Below, one piece after another: positions 33,773 to 42,823 of a stretch of 45,288 nucleotides of DNA (positions within the stretch are counted from its first letter, which is position 1; each line of letters begins with the position of its first letter). The notes under the pieces were generated by a model that made no database searches, had not been told where the DNA came from, and saw only the letters and a program-made list of their open reading frames with translations. Both the position numbers and the translations under genes were made by a program. Origin of the DNA: Clostridiaceae bacterium (GTDB lineage Bacteria > Bacillota > Clostridia > DSM-8532); NCBI GenBank assembly GCA_012728015.1, contig JAAYFY010000033.1, positions 1-45,288 on the forward strand, in the 5' to 3' direction.

Positions 33773-35203
33773 ATGAAGATTAAGGATTTGTTCAGTAAGA
33801 AAAGCTTCAAATATGGATCTTACTCAATTATTATAACTGCGGTTGTTATTGCCGTTATCATACTGGTGAACATCCTTCTGGGGATGTCCAATCTCCCAAA
33901 ATGGCTGAGGTTTGACATCACACAGAACAAGATGTTTTCCATCAGCCAACAGAGTATCGACCTTGTGAAAAACCTGGAAAAGGAAGTGGAAATCTTTATA
34001 CTCGCGCCTGAAAGCAGCTATTCCTATCTGCCGGTCACAGAGGCGCTGGACCAGTATGTTGTCCATGGAAACGGAAAGGTTATCGGCCCCCGCTATGTTG
34101 ACCTGGACAAGGATCCCACCTTCATCAGCAAGAACTTTGACCCGGACCGGGTTTCGGGCATCAGCGCGGGAGACATTATCGTGCGTTGCGGCAGCAATAT
34201 CAGGGTGCTGAGCAACCACGATTTCATGGAAATAGCCTATGATTATTACGGTGGCGCGCATGTTACCGGTCTCAAGATTGAGCAGGCCTTTACCAGTGCC
34301 ATTAAAAGCGTAACCTCCGATGAAGCCAACACCGTTTATTTCGTCAGCGGTCATGGAGAGTACAGGAGCGATGATCTGTCCCAAATCAAATCGGCTCTTT
34401 CGCTGAACAACTATGACATAAAGGACACAACCCTCACCGGGCCCGTTCCCGAAGACGCGGATATCCTGTTTTTCCCTTCTCCTACCGCCGATCTTCTGGG
34501 AAGCGAGTTGGAGAACCTGCTGGTTTATCTGGAAAAGGGCGGGGATGCCATCTTCCTGTTCGATGTCCAGAATTCCCTTCAGGACCTGCCGAATTTCAAC
34601 GAAGTCTTCAGCCGCTATAACCTGCAACTCAATTACGACCTGGTCCATGAGTTCACCCAGGCCAACTACCTTAAGGAAAACTGGATGATCAGACCCATGG
34701 TATACATGAGCGATGTGACAAAGAATCTGAACCCGGATCAGCTGTTCATATACCTGCCCATGTGCAGAAGCGTCAGCGTGCTTAACGTGGAGAAGCAGAA
34801 CCTCGAGATATCCATTCTGTTCGGGACCACCGACGACTCAACCAGTATTGATCTGAATTCCGGCATGCAGAGGTTCGGTTCCTTCCACCTGGGCGCCCTG
34901 GCCGATTTGGAGATTGGGGGAACCACCCACAGCAGGATCGCCCTCATCGGAAACTGCACATTTATTACAGACGAATTCATGTCCGAACTCGGGAGTAATG
35001 GAAGCCGCTATATACTGTCCATGCTGAACTGGATGCAGGACCGAAAAGATGAGATCATGATTCTGGCCAAGTCCCTGGCGCAGCCTCCGCTGAACATGAG
35101 CCAGCAGAGCAGGATATTCGTATTCATCCTGCTGATCGCGGTTATTCCTCTCATCATAATAGGCGCAGGATTATTTGTCTGGATCAGGAGGAAGAATCTA
35201 TGA
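33773..35203 (+). CDS. GldG-like ABC auxiliary membrane protein
   Basis: A 476-residue protein with one helix near the N terminus (about residues 17-40) and one at the C terminus (455-472), enclosing a large extracytoplasmic domain. The sequence RFDITQNKMFSISQQSIDLVKNLEKEVEIFIL and VYFVSGHGEYRSDD match the GldG/DUF4350-type fold. ATG 33773 is chosen because AGGGG is then well spaced; ATG 33767 and 33752 are alternatives. It overlaps the DUF4340 gene by 4 bp. Family assignment is good; biochemical role is unknown. Confidence 0.85.
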   Translation: MKIKDLFSKKSFKYGSYSIIITAVVIAVIILVNILLGMSNLPKWLRFDITQNKMFSISQQSIDLVKNLEKEVEIFILAPESSYSYLPVTEALDQYVVHGNGKVIGPRYVDLDKDPTFISKNFDPDRVSGISAGDIIVRCGSNIRVLSNHDFMEIAYDYYGGAHVTGLKIEQAFTSAIKSVTSDEANTVYFVSGHGEYRSDDLSQIKSALSLNNYDIKDTTLTGPVPEDADILFFPSPTADLLGSELENLLVYLEKGGDAIFLFDVQNSLQDLPNFNEVFSRYNLQLNYDLVHEFTQANYLKENWMIRPMVYMSDVTKNLNPDQLFIYLPMCRSVSVLNVEKQNLEISILFGTTDDSTSIDLNSGMQRFGSFHLGALADLEIGGTTHSRIALIGNCTFITDEFMSELGSNGSRYILSMLNWMQDRKDEIMILAKSLAQPPLNMSQQSRIFVFILLIAVIPLIIIGAGLFVWIRRKNL

Positions 35204-36651
35204 AGAGATGGCGAAATGTGATCATCCTGGGATTGGTCCTTTCTGTCCTGGTGGTGGCATACTTCCTGCTTCGGGGCAGGGAAGCGGCGTCTGACCCGGA
35301 ATCTTCCGCTGTTCCCGAAGAAAACCCTGAGGCAGTCAAGATGATTGATTTTGAACGGGAGGATATAGTAAAGGTCGTCCTGAAATATGACCACGATGAT
35401 GAGGTAGTTCTGGAAATGACGGACAAGGATGTTGAGTTCAGAACCATCGAAAGTGACGGAACTGAGACGGTCACCATAAACAAGGTGAAGATGTGGGACA
35501 GCGATGCTTTCCCGCCCGATCAGACGGTGATCGGTGACATTGTTTACGGGGGAACCTATGCCAAAACCAACAGGCTCATAGATGCCGATCCGCAGGACCT
35601 GTCCATCTATGGACTGGATAAGCCGTATTCGGTTACCTTTTTCAACGAGGCGGGCGAATCCCGGACCATTGAAGTGGGCAACGCCACACCCACGGGGGAT
35701 CATTATTATGTGAAAAAGGGTGATGGGAAAGAGGTCTACACCCTGGTGCGCTATCTTGCCGAATACCTGAAACCCGACAGGTACAGCCTGGTTTCCAAGT
35801 TCCTTTACCACAGGAGCGACCTTTCGGTGGATGATATGACAGAATTGACCTTTTACAGGGATGGTGAGCTTGTATTTTCCGCTTACCTGAAAAAGCCTCC
35901 CGTGGACTGGTTTATAACCGAGCCTCTAGAGATCAGTGTCAATCTCCAGAACATGGACCGTATTCTTCGCGGGCTTTCCGGAATTAAAGCCGCGAAGATT
36001 GTGGATGACCTGTCCTCGGACCTGAAGCAATATGGTCTGGACGAACCCCGCTGTGTATTCAAATATACTCTGGGTGGGCAGCCTTATGAACTAAAAGTGG
36101 GGAGCCGGGACGGCGCCGAATACTATGCCATAATGGAAGGCAAGGACTTTGTCTTCACCGTCAGTTCCGAAAACCTGAATTATCTTGATACATCGCTGAA
36201 GGACGTGGCACAGATGATGGTGTTCACTCCTTCCATCTTCGACATGTCAAAGCTTGTCATAGAATTGGACGGCAGGACTGACGTACTGGAGATGGATATA
36301 AGCCAGCCGTTTTCCGAGAATGACGTCTATGTAATCAATGGAACGAAGATAGAGGACAAAGATGACCAAAGCCTGTTCAGAAAGTACTACCAGGGGGCTA
36401 TCGCCATATCGGGCGACAGGCTTGACCTTGATGCCCGGCCCGAAGGGGAGCCTGAAGTAAGGCTGACGTATATCTCCAGGGCGGGAGAGGTAACCGTGGT
36501 TGAACTTGTCCCCACCTCCGACGGTTACGGTTACTATGCCATGAAAAACGGCAAATATACCGGGCTGGTTTTGGGGAAGAGAGAGCTGGACAAGGGTGAC
36601 ATGGGAATCCGCAAGGCTTACCAGGACTTAATGGAAGGATTGAGTGACTGA
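35200..36651 (+). CDS. DUF4340 domain protein of the Gld-like cassette
   Basis: A 483-residue protein with an N-terminal membrane anchor (residues 7-24) followed by an Ala/Glu/Pro linker and a large exposed region. Two similar blocks are visible: LSIYGLDKPYSVTFFNEAGESRTIEVGNATPTGDHYYVKKG near residue 130, and LKQYGLDEPRCVFKYTLGGQPYELKVGSRDGAEYYAIMEG near residue 280. These are the repeated DUF4340 unit. The start overlaps the GldG-like stop (ATGA). A terminator follows, closing the four-gene unit. Confidence 0.87.
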   Translation: MKRWRNVIILGLVLSVLVVAYFLLRGREAASDPESSAVPEENPEAVKMIDFEREDIVKVVLKYDHDDEVVLEMTDKDVEFRTIESDGTETVTINKVKMWDSDAFPPDQTVIGDIVYGGTYAKTNRLIDADPQDLSIYGLDKPYSVTFFNEAGESRTIEVGNATPTGDHYYVKKGDGKEVYTLVRYLAEYLKPDRYSLVSKFLYHRSDLSVDDMTELTFYRDGELVFSAYLKKPPVDWFITEPLEISVNLQNMDRILRGLSGIKAAKIVDDLSSDLKQYGLDEPRCVFKYTLGGQPYELKVGSRDGAEYYAIMEGKDFVFTVSSENLNYLDTSLKDVAQMMVFTPSIFDMSKLVIELDGRTDVLEMDISQPFSENDVYVINGTKIEDKDDQSLFRKYYQGAIAISGDRLDLDARPEGEPEVRLTYISRAGEVTVVELVPTSDGYGYYAMKNGKYTGLVLGKRELDKGDMGIRKAYQDLMEGLSD

Positions 36652-36669
36652 TCCTGTAATCTCCTTCAT

Positions 36670-36703
36670 GAGCGCTCCATTATTTACTGGGGCGCTCTTT
36701 TAA
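36670..36703 (+). terminator. Intrinsic terminator after the DUF4340 gene
   Basis: Stem GAGCGCTCCA/TGGGGCGCTC followed by TTTTAAT. A second hairpin with TTTTT follows at about 36717-36748 (AACGCGGAACA/TGTTCTGCGTT). Confidence 0.82.
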
Positions 36704-36820
36704 TAGTTCAGGAAATAACGCGGAACACTTAAAATGTTCTGCGTTTTTCACAAAAAAATACGGAAAACCTGCCTTACACTTGTTAAAAAAGCCATATTGA
36801 ATACTTCTTTGACTTTCCTG

Positions 36821-36850
36821 TTGATATGTATACCGGATACCTGTTATAAT
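36821..36850 (+). promoter_or_regulatory. Promoter of the hydrogenase operon
   Basis: TTGATA (36821-36826), 18-bp spacer, TATAAT (36845-36850), 65 bp before the NuoE-like start. A TTGACT at 36809 is too far away to serve. Confidence 0.7.
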
Positions 36851-36861
36851 GAAATCAAAGA

Positions 36862-36879
36862 TCGTTAATATGTTCACAA
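36862..36879 (+). promoter_or_regulatory. Candidate Rex operator
   Basis: TCGTTAA-TATG-TTCACAA: an 18-bp site with 7-4-7 layout, close to the Rex consensus TTGTTAANNNNTTAACAA / TTGTGAANNNNTTCACAA. It lies 11 bp after the -10 box, over the expected transcription start, the position of a repressor site. Confidence 0.6.
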
Positions 36880-36914
36880 TATAGATGAGCATAATCATCG
36901 GGAGGTATTTTGAA

Positions 36915-37412
36915 ATGGGCGTTTGCTGTTGCAAGGAATCAATGGAACAGAAACTTGACGAGATAATCGCAAAGTATAAGGATACTTGTGGCGCGCTGAT
37001 TCCTGTTTTGCATGAAGCACAGGAGCTATACGGTTATTTGCCCATGAGTGTTCAGAAAAAGATTGCGGAAGGGCTCAATGTTTCCCTGGCTGATGTTTAT
37101 GGTGTTGTCACGTTCTACACCCAGTTTTCACTTGAACCAAAAGGAAAGTACAAGATCAATGTTTGTCTGGGTACCGCATGCTACGTTAAAGGGGCCGGCG
37201 CTATTCTTGACAAGCTGAGCGAGATTTTGAAAATCAAGAGCGGGCAAAGCACCAAGGACGGACTCTTTTCACTGGAAGCCTGCCGCTGTATCGGAGCCTG
37301 CGGCCTTGCCCCTGTTATCATGATCAATGATGATGTCTATGGCAGGCTGACATCCGACGATATTCCCGGCATCATCAAGTCCTACAGGGACAGAGAGGCA
37401 GAGGCCGTATAA
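36915..37412 (+). CDS. hydC: NuoE-like [2Fe-2S] subunit of NADH-linked [FeFe] hydrogenase
   Basis: Thioredoxin-fold electron carrier, the gamma subunit of electron-bifurcating or NADH-dependent hydrogenases. The 165-residue protein has ALIPVLHEAQELYGYLP, VYGVVTFYTQFSLEPKG, and the four cluster ligands in CLGTAC (around residues 88-93) and CRCIGAC (around 127-133). It begins MGVCCC, an unusual Cys run. GGGAGGT precedes ATG 36915. First gene of the operon, directly behind the promoter and candidate Rex site. Confidence 0.93.
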   Translation: MGVCCCKESMEQKLDEIIAKYKDTCGALIPVLHEAQELYGYLPMSVQKKIAEGLNVSLADVYGVVTFYTQFSLEPKGKYKINVCLGTACYVKGAGAILDKLSEILKIKSGQSTKDGLFSLEACRCIGACGLAPVIMINDDVYGRLTSDDIPGIIKSYRDREAEAV

Positions 37413-37451
37413 ATATTTCCCGCTGCGCCGGCTGCTGGCAGGGAATTGATT

Positions 37452-38024
37452 ATGAGAGATTTATCATTGCATATATTGGACATTGCGCAAAATGCGATAG
37501 GGGCGAAGGCTGATCGTATAGCCATCAGCCTGACGGCGGAAGGCCGGCCTGCCGTACTGAAAGTTGTTATATCCGATAACGGCAGAGGAATGGAGCCTGA
37601 CTTTCTGGAAAGAGTGACAGATCCGTTTACAACCAGCAGGAAAACCCGCCCGGTTGGTCTTGGGATACCACTGTTGAAACAATCGGCAGAATTGGCGGGG
37701 GGTGTATTCAGCATAAAATCGGTTGTCAATGAAGGGACGGAGATCAGTGCAACATTCCCTGTGGACAGCGTGGATCGAGTCCCGGCAGGCAATATTGCCG
37801 ACACCCTGCTTATGATGATAGCGTCCCATCCAGAAATAGGCTGGGAGATAAGATTCGCAAGTGAAAGCCAGCAGTTTGAATTCAGCCTGGATGATGTAAA
37901 AAAAGCTTTAAAAGGTGTATCAATCACCAACAAACATGTTCAAGAATGGATACAGAATACATTAAGTGAAGGATTCCGATCGGTATTTGGAGGTGTTTTG
38001 GATGAAGTCAATCAAAGAGCTTGA
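37452..38024 (+). CDS. HATPase-domain protein of the hydrogenase operon
   Basis: A 190-residue protein with a GHKL-type ATP-binding domain: N-box HILDIAQNAIGAKAD near residue 10, G1 box SDNGRGM near 45, F/G2 region DPFTTSRKTRPVGLGIPLL near 63, and NEGTEISATFP near 98. There is no phospho-acceptor His domain or membrane segment, and the C-terminal ~80 residues are unlike known kinases. ATG 37452 follows AGGGA. The next gene overlaps it by 23 bp. The same gene order is known in Clostridium thermocellum-type hydrogenase operons; the role there is unproven. Possibly a regulator or an assembly ATPase. Confidence 0.85.
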   Translation: MRDLSLHILDIAQNAIGAKADRIAISLTAEGRPAVLKVVISDNGRGMEPDFLERVTDPFTTSRKTRPVGLGIPLLKQSAELAGGVFSIKSVVNEGTEISATFPVDSVDRVPAGNIADTLLMMIASHPEIGWEIRFASESQQFEFSLDDVKKALKGVSITNKHVQEWIQNTLSEGFRSVFGGVLDEVNQRA

Positions 38025-38370
38025 GGCCATTCGTGAGAAAGCTCTCAAGGAGATTGCAGTACGAGACAATGAGAACAAGACAAGGATTGTTGTCGGAATG
38101 GCCACATGCGGCATTGCAGCCGGAGCCAGACAGGTTATGAACGCATTTGTTGAGGAATTGAACAAACGGAACATTCATTCCGTCAACGTGACCATGACAG
38201 GATGCGTTGGCGTTTGTCGTTTTGAACCCATCGCCGAGGTCATTGAGACCAACGGCGAGAAAACAACCTATGTGAAACTCGATGCTGAGAAGGCAAGAAG
38301 GATTGTGGCCGAACACATCGTTAACGGAAGACCGGTTTTTGAGTTCACAATCGGTGCCGCCGAGAAGTAA
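38002..38370 (+). CDS. [2Fe-2S] ferredoxin-like protein of the hydrogenase operon
   Basis: A 122-residue thioredoxin-like ferredoxin. The cluster ligands are in MATCGIAAGARQ and MTGCVGVCRFEP. The third and fourth positions are compacted relative to NuoE, as in stand-alone (2Fe-2S) ferredoxins of hydrogenase operons. TTGGAGGTG precedes ATG 38002, inside the HATPase gene, so translation is probably coupled. Probably relays electrons to or from the NuoF-like subunit. Confidence 0.88.
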   Translation: MKSIKELEAIREKALKEIAVRDNENKTRIVVGMATCGIAAGARQVMNAFVEELNKRNIHSVNVTMTGCVGVCRFEPIAEVIETNGEKTTYVKLDAEKARRIVAEHIVNGRPVFEFTIGAAEK

Positions 38371-38397
38371 GAATATGAGGTCAGGGAGGATGAAAAT

Positions 38398-40188
38398 ATG
38401 ATTTACAGATCGCATGTGCTTATATGTGCCGGTACCGGTTGTACCGCCTCAAAATCTGCTGATATCGAAGAGGCCCTGCATAAGCTCCTTGTTGAACACG
38501 GGATTGACAAAGAGGTCAAGATCGTTAAGACAGGATGCTTTGGGCTTTGCGAAAAGGGTCCCATCATGGTTATCTATCCTGAAGGGGCTACATATTCGAA
38601 GGTAACCGTAAAGGATGTTCCCGAAATTGTTGAGGAACACCTTGTTAAAGGCCGTATTGTCAAGCGTATGCTGCTTGGGGACAAGGAAGCCAGGGATGTG
38701 GCCAAGTCCCTGGAAAATGTGGGATTCTTCAGTAAACAGAAGAGGATTGCCCTCAGAAACTGCGGCGTTATCAATCCTGAGAATATTGACGAGTATATAG
38801 CTTATGACGGATACAGGGCATTGGCCAAGGTTCTTACCGGGATGAAACCCCAGGAGGTAATAGATCTTATCAAGAAATCCGGCCTTCGCGGACGCGGCGG
38901 CGCGGGGTTCCCCACAGGCTTGAAGTGGCAGTTTGCGGCCGATGCTGAGGGTGACCAGAAATATGTATGTTGTAACGCCGATGAGGGTGACCCCGGAGCG
39001 TTTATGGACAGGTCGGTGCTGGAGGGTGATCCCCATACAGTACTGGAGGCCATGACCATAGCAGGGTATGCCATTGGTGCCAACCAGGGCTATATATATG
39101 TCCGCGCCGAATATCCCATAGCTGTTAAAAGGCTCAATATAGCCATTGAGCAGGCCAGGGAATACGGTCTTCTGGGCGAGAATATATTTGGGACCGCTTT
39201 CTCCTTTGATATTGACCTTCGCCTTGGAGCCGGCGCATTCGTCTGCGGTGAAGAAACCGCCCTCATGACTTCCATTGAAGGACACAGGGGTGAACCCAGA
39301 ACGAGACCTCCGTTCCCGGCTGTGAAAGGCCTGTTCGGAAAGCCTACCCTGCTCAACAATGTTGAAACATATGCCAATATACCGGTCATAATCAATAAAG
39401 GGCCCGAATGGTTCACTTCCATCGGTACCGAAAAGAGCAAGGGAACAAAGGTGTTTGCTGTTGGCGGTAAGATCAACAACACGGGTCTGGTTGAGATCCC
39501 CATGGGTACAACCCTGCGCGAGGTTATTTATGATATCGGCGGCGGTATCCCCAATGGCAAGAAGTTCAAGGCTGCCCAGACCGGCGGTCCTTCGGGCGGA
39601 TGCATACCCGCAAGCCATATCGATACCCCGATCGATTATGATACGCTGACAGCGCTGGGTTCCATGATGGGTTCCGGCGGCCTCATCGTAATGGACGAGG
39701 ACAACTGTATGGTGGATATCGCCAAGTTCTTCCTGGAATTCACCGTTGACGAGTCCTGCGGTAAGTGTCCGCCCTGCCGTATAGGAACCAAGAGGATGTA
39801 CGAGATCCTGGAGAAGATTACCCAGGGCAAGGGCGATGAATCTGATATAGAGAAGCTTGAGATCCTTGCCGATAACATAAAGAAATCCGCCCTGTGCGGA
39901 CTGGGCCAGACCGCGCCCAATCCCGTGCTCAGCACGCTGCAATACTTCCGGGATGAGTACCTGGCCCATGTCAGGGAAAAGAAGTGCCCGGCAGGCGTGT
40001 GCAAGGCTCTTGTGCAATATGTGATCATTGAAGACAAGTGCAAGGGCTGTACCCTGTGCGCGAAGAAATGTCCTGTGGGCGCTATCAGCGGCGAGCTGAA
40101 AAAGCCCCATACCATCGATATATCAAAATGCATCAAATGCGGCGTTTGCATGGAGTCATGCAAATTCAAGGCCATCATTACCCAATAA
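38398..40188 (+). CDS. hydB: NuoF-like NADH-binding subunit of [FeFe] hydrogenase
   Basis: Beta subunit that binds FMN and NAD(H). The 596-residue protein has, in order, an N-terminal thioredoxin-like [2Fe-2S] domain (CAGTGC, CFGLC), the NADH/FMN core (GLRGRGGAGFPTGLKW around residues 160-175, NADEGDPGAF, GAFVCGEETALM), a [4Fe-4S] site (ESCGKCPPCRIGT around 450), and a C-terminal two-cluster ferredoxin (CKGCTLCAKKCP, CIKCGVCMESC). This is the fused layout typical of HydB. A GGGAGG ribosome site lies before the ATG; HydA begins 19 bp after the stop. Confidence 0.95.
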   Translation: MIYRSHVLICAGTGCTASKSADIEEALHKLLVEHGIDKEVKIVKTGCFGLCEKGPIMVIYPEGATYSKVTVKDVPEIVEEHLVKGRIVKRMLLGDKEARDVAKSLENVGFFSKQKRIALRNCGVINPENIDEYIAYDGYRALAKVLTGMKPQEVIDLIKKSGLRGRGGAGFPTGLKWQFAADAEGDQKYVCCNADEGDPGAFMDRSVLEGDPHTVLEAMTIAGYAIGANQGYIYVRAEYPIAVKRLNIAIEQAREYGLLGENIFGTAFSFDIDLRLGAGAFVCGEETALMTSIEGHRGEPRTRPPFPAVKGLFGKPTLLNNVETYANIPVIINKGPEWFTSIGTEKSKGTKVFAVGGKINNTGLVEIPMGTTLREVIYDIGGGIPNGKKFKAAQTGGPSGGCIPASHIDTPIDYDTLTALGSMMGSGGLIVMDEDNCMVDIAKFFLEFTVDESCGKCPPCRIGTKRMYEILEKITQGKGDESDIEKLEILADNIKKSALCGLGQTAPNPVLSTLQYFRDEYLAHVREKKCPAGVCKALVQYVIIEDKCKGCTLCAKKCPVGAISGELKKPHTIDISKCIKCGVCMESCKFKAIITQ

Positions 40189-40207
40189 GGAAAGGAGAGT
40201 GCAGTAA

Positions 40208-41956
40208 ATGTCTGATTTTGTTACTTTGACCATAGACGGTAAGGAAGTAAAAGCCCCGGTTGGATCCACAGTCCTGGAGGCGGCAAAACTCGCGGGCATT
40301 CATATCCCGACACTTTGCTACCTTAAAGGGATTAATGAGATTGGCGCATGCCGCATGTGTGTTGTTGATGTAGGGGCAAGAAGCCTGCAGGCAGCATGTA
40401 TGTATCCTGTATCAGAAGGGCTGAAGGTGGTTACAAACAGCCCCGAGATCAGGGAGTCCAGAAGGGTTACCCTGGAGCTGATTCTTTCCAGCCATGAAAA
40501 GAAGTGTCTTTCCTGCGTAAGGAGCATAAACTGCGAATTGCAGAAGCTGGCCCGTGATCTGAACATCCAGGACATCCGCTTTGAGGGCGAGGAACAGAGC
40601 TTCCCCATAGACGACCTGTCGCCTTCCATTGTGCGGGACCCCAACAAATGTATCCTGTGCCGCCGCTGCGTCGCTGTTTGTAAGAACATTCAGACCGTAT
40701 CGGCTATTGAGACAGTGGACAGAGGCTACAATACCATTGTGGCATCACCTTTCCACATGCCCCTTAAGGATACTCCCTGCGTAAACTGCGGACAGTGTAT
40801 CACCGCTTGTCCGGTGGGGGCCCTGCGAGAGAAGAGTGCTACTGAAAGGGTCTGGGAAGCACTGCGTAACGAGGATCTGCTTGTGGTTGTTCAGACCGCC
40901 CCTGCTGTCAGAGCGGCCCTGGGAGAGGAATTTGGCCTTCCCATCGGGACACCGGTTACCGGCAAAATGGTGAGCGCACTTAAGAAGCTTAAGTTTGACA
41001 AGGTTTTTGATACAGATACAGCAGCCGACCTGACCATCATGGAAGAAGGCACCGAACTGGTGAACAGGATAAAGAACAATGGGAAGCTCCCGCTCATCAC
41101 ATCGTGCAGTCCGGGCTGGATCAAGTTCTGCGAGCACAATTTCCCGGATATGCTGGACAACCTGTCCACCTGCAAATCGCCGCATCAGATGTTTGGCGCC
41201 TTGCTGAAGTCCTATTATGCTGAGAAGGCCGGAATAGATCCATCGAAGGTATTTGTGGTATCCATTATGCCTTGTACTGCCAAGAAGTATGAGGCTCAGA
41301 GGCCTGAGCTGGCAGCAACGGGTTATCCTGATGTGGACGAGGTCCTGACCACCCGCGAGCTGGCTGAGATGATCAAGGAAGCGGGTATCGACTTTGTGAA
41401 CCTTGAAGATGAGACATTTGACGATCCCATGGGCGAAGCCACCGGCGCAGGCGTAATATTCGGCGCTACCGGCGGTGTTATGGAGGCTGCCTTGAGAAGC
41501 GTTCCGTATCTTCTGACCGGAAAAGACCCCGATCAGGTTGAGATCACCGCGGTACGCGGAGAAGACGGCATCAGGATTGTGGAACTGGAGGTTGCCGGCA
41601 TGAAGGTCAGGGCGGCTGTAGCCCATGGTCTCGGTAATGCCAGAAAGCTCATGGAAAAGGTTAGAAGCGGTGAAGAGACCTTACACTTCATCGAGATCAT
41701 GGCATGCCCCGGCGGTTGTGTAACAGGCGGCGGCCAGCCAATACAGCCTGCTTCGGTAAGGAACGAGATAGATATCCGCGCTGAAAGGGCCAAGGCCATA
41801 TACCAGGAAGATGCGTCCAGCACCTTAAGGTTCTCGCACCACAACCCCACTGTACAAAGATTCTATGAGGAATACCTGGGAGAACCCGGAGGACACAAGT
41901 CTCACGAGCTGCTGCACACTCATTATACAGCCCGTGAGAATTACCCCGAAAACTGA
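40208..41956 (+). CDS. hydA: [FeFe] hydrogenase catalytic subunit
   Basis: Produces or oxidises H2 at the H-cluster. The 582-residue protein holds an N-terminal plant-type [2Fe-2S] domain (CYLKGINEIGACRMC), a His-ligated [4Fe-4S] (HEKKCLSC), a two-cluster ferredoxin domain (CILCRRCVAVC, CVNCGQCITACP), and the three H-cluster signatures: TSCSPGW around residue 298, MPCTAKKYE around 355, and ACPGGCVTGGGQP around 500. A C-terminal small-subunit-like tail ends in HTHYTAREN. GGAAAGGAG precedes the ATG. The maturases HydE, HydF and HydG are not in this window. With HydB and HydC it should use NADH, perhaps together with ferredoxin (bifurcation); that is inferred from subunit make-up. Confidence 0.97.
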   Translation: MSDFVTLTIDGKEVKAPVGSTVLEAAKLAGIHIPTLCYLKGINEIGACRMCVVDVGARSLQAACMYPVSEGLKVVTNSPEIRESRRVTLELILSSHEKKCLSCVRSINCELQKLARDLNIQDIRFEGEEQSFPIDDLSPSIVRDPNKCILCRRCVAVCKNIQTVSAIETVDRGYNTIVASPFHMPLKDTPCVNCGQCITACPVGALREKSATERVWEALRNEDLLVVVQTAPAVRAALGEEFGLPIGTPVTGKMVSALKKLKFDKVFDTDTAADLTIMEEGTELVNRIKNNGKLPLITSCSPGWIKFCEHNFPDMLDNLSTCKSPHQMFGALLKSYYAEKAGIDPSKVFVVSIMPCTAKKYEAQRPELAATGYPDVDEVLTTRELAEMIKEAGIDFVNLEDETFDDPMGEATGAGVIFGATGGVMEAALRSVPYLLTGKDPDQVEITAVRGEDGIRIVELEVAGMKVRAAVAHGLGNARKLMEKVRSGEETLHFIEIMACPGGCVTGGGQPIQPASVRNEIDIRAERAKAIYQEDASSTLRFSHHNPTVQRFYEEYLGEPGGHKSHELLHTHYTARENYPEN

Positions 41957-41977
41957 CCCCAAATAATCCCATTATTA

Positions 41978-42024
41978 AGGAGTTGACAGACCATGCCCAG
42001 GGCTTGATCCGTCGACTCCTTTTT
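41978..42024 (+). terminator. Intrinsic terminator after hydA
   Basis: AGGAGTTGAC (41978-41987) pairs with GTCGACTCCT (42011-42020, one bulge), followed by TTTT. It closes the hydrogenase operon. Confidence 0.7.
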
Positions 42025-42142
42025 GCATGCTTATTCGCGGCTGCGCCTGAACCAGGTATCCTGGTACCGTTGCCTGTTCCAAGGGAAAAATCCGGAGTGA
42101 TCATGGCATATACATGTATCAGTAGACCCGGCATCGGGGAGG

Positions 42143-42649
42143 TTGGCGGCAATCGGCAAAATAGCGCTTGTGAATGAAAAGAAGGACAGCATTATTCTTC
42201 TGGCCAGCGTATCCATCAGCTTGGGAACGGGTATAATCAGCTCATGGTGTTCTCCTGGCATGCGCATGACCTATGAGATGATGTACAAGCCGGACATAGC
42301 GCCGCCGGGGTGGGTTTTCGGCCCAGTGTGGGCCTTTCTTTACATACTGATGGGTATTTCCGCATACAGGGTGTTTGTGACTGACCGGGACAGGGCTGAG
42401 GCCAGGGACGCCCTTTTTTACTACGGCTCCCAGCTGGTCTTAAATGCCATGTGGCCTGTCCTGTTCTTCAGGTTCAGCCTGGAAGGGACCGCGCTGCTGG
42501 ATGTGATAACCCTGGCGGTACTGGTTTTCATAACCACGGTGAAGTTCTCAAGGATTGATGCCGCAGCAGGCTGGCTCATGATTCCCTATTTGCTTTGGGT
42601 GATATATTCCGGAGTCCTGAATTACGCCATTGTTTCGGCCGGTCGGTAG
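42143..42649 (+). CDS. TspO/MBR-family membrane protein
   Basis: A 168-residue protein with five predicted helices. The family landmarks are PDIAPPGWVFGPVWAFLYILMGISAYRV (helix two region) and QLVLNAMWPVLFF (helix four). TspO relatives bind tetrapyrroles and are linked to stress responses. The start is uncertain: TTG 42143 directly follows GGGGAGG, and a GTG at 42170 is the only other nearby in-frame choice. It lies 180 bp after the hydA terminator region, so it is probably expressed independently. Confidence 0.8.
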   Translation: MAAIGKIALVNEKKDSIILLASVSISLGTGIISSWCSPGMRMTYEMMYKPDIAPPGWVFGPVWAFLYILMGISAYRVFVTDRDRAEARDALFYYGSQLVLNAMWPVLFFRFSLEGTALLDVITLAVLVFITTVKFSRIDAAAGWLMIPYLLWVIYSGVLNYAIVSAGR

Positions 42650-42823
42650 GCCAGGCCGCATGAGGCTTTCGGGATACAAGTCAGCCCTGGTTTATGGTTT
42701 TCCAGACACATGCCATCGAGCTTCTGCCATCATGTCCATTGCTTAATCGGACTGTATCGGGTAAACTGGTATTCAAAGCCGTCCATCAGTCATAATGACA
42801 TGGATTTAACCGGGGGTATACCG

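Noticed and set aside
38449-40110. 553-residue minus-strand open frame
   Set aside because: Exactly antisense to the NuoF-like gene, which has clear motifs; an effect of its codon usage.
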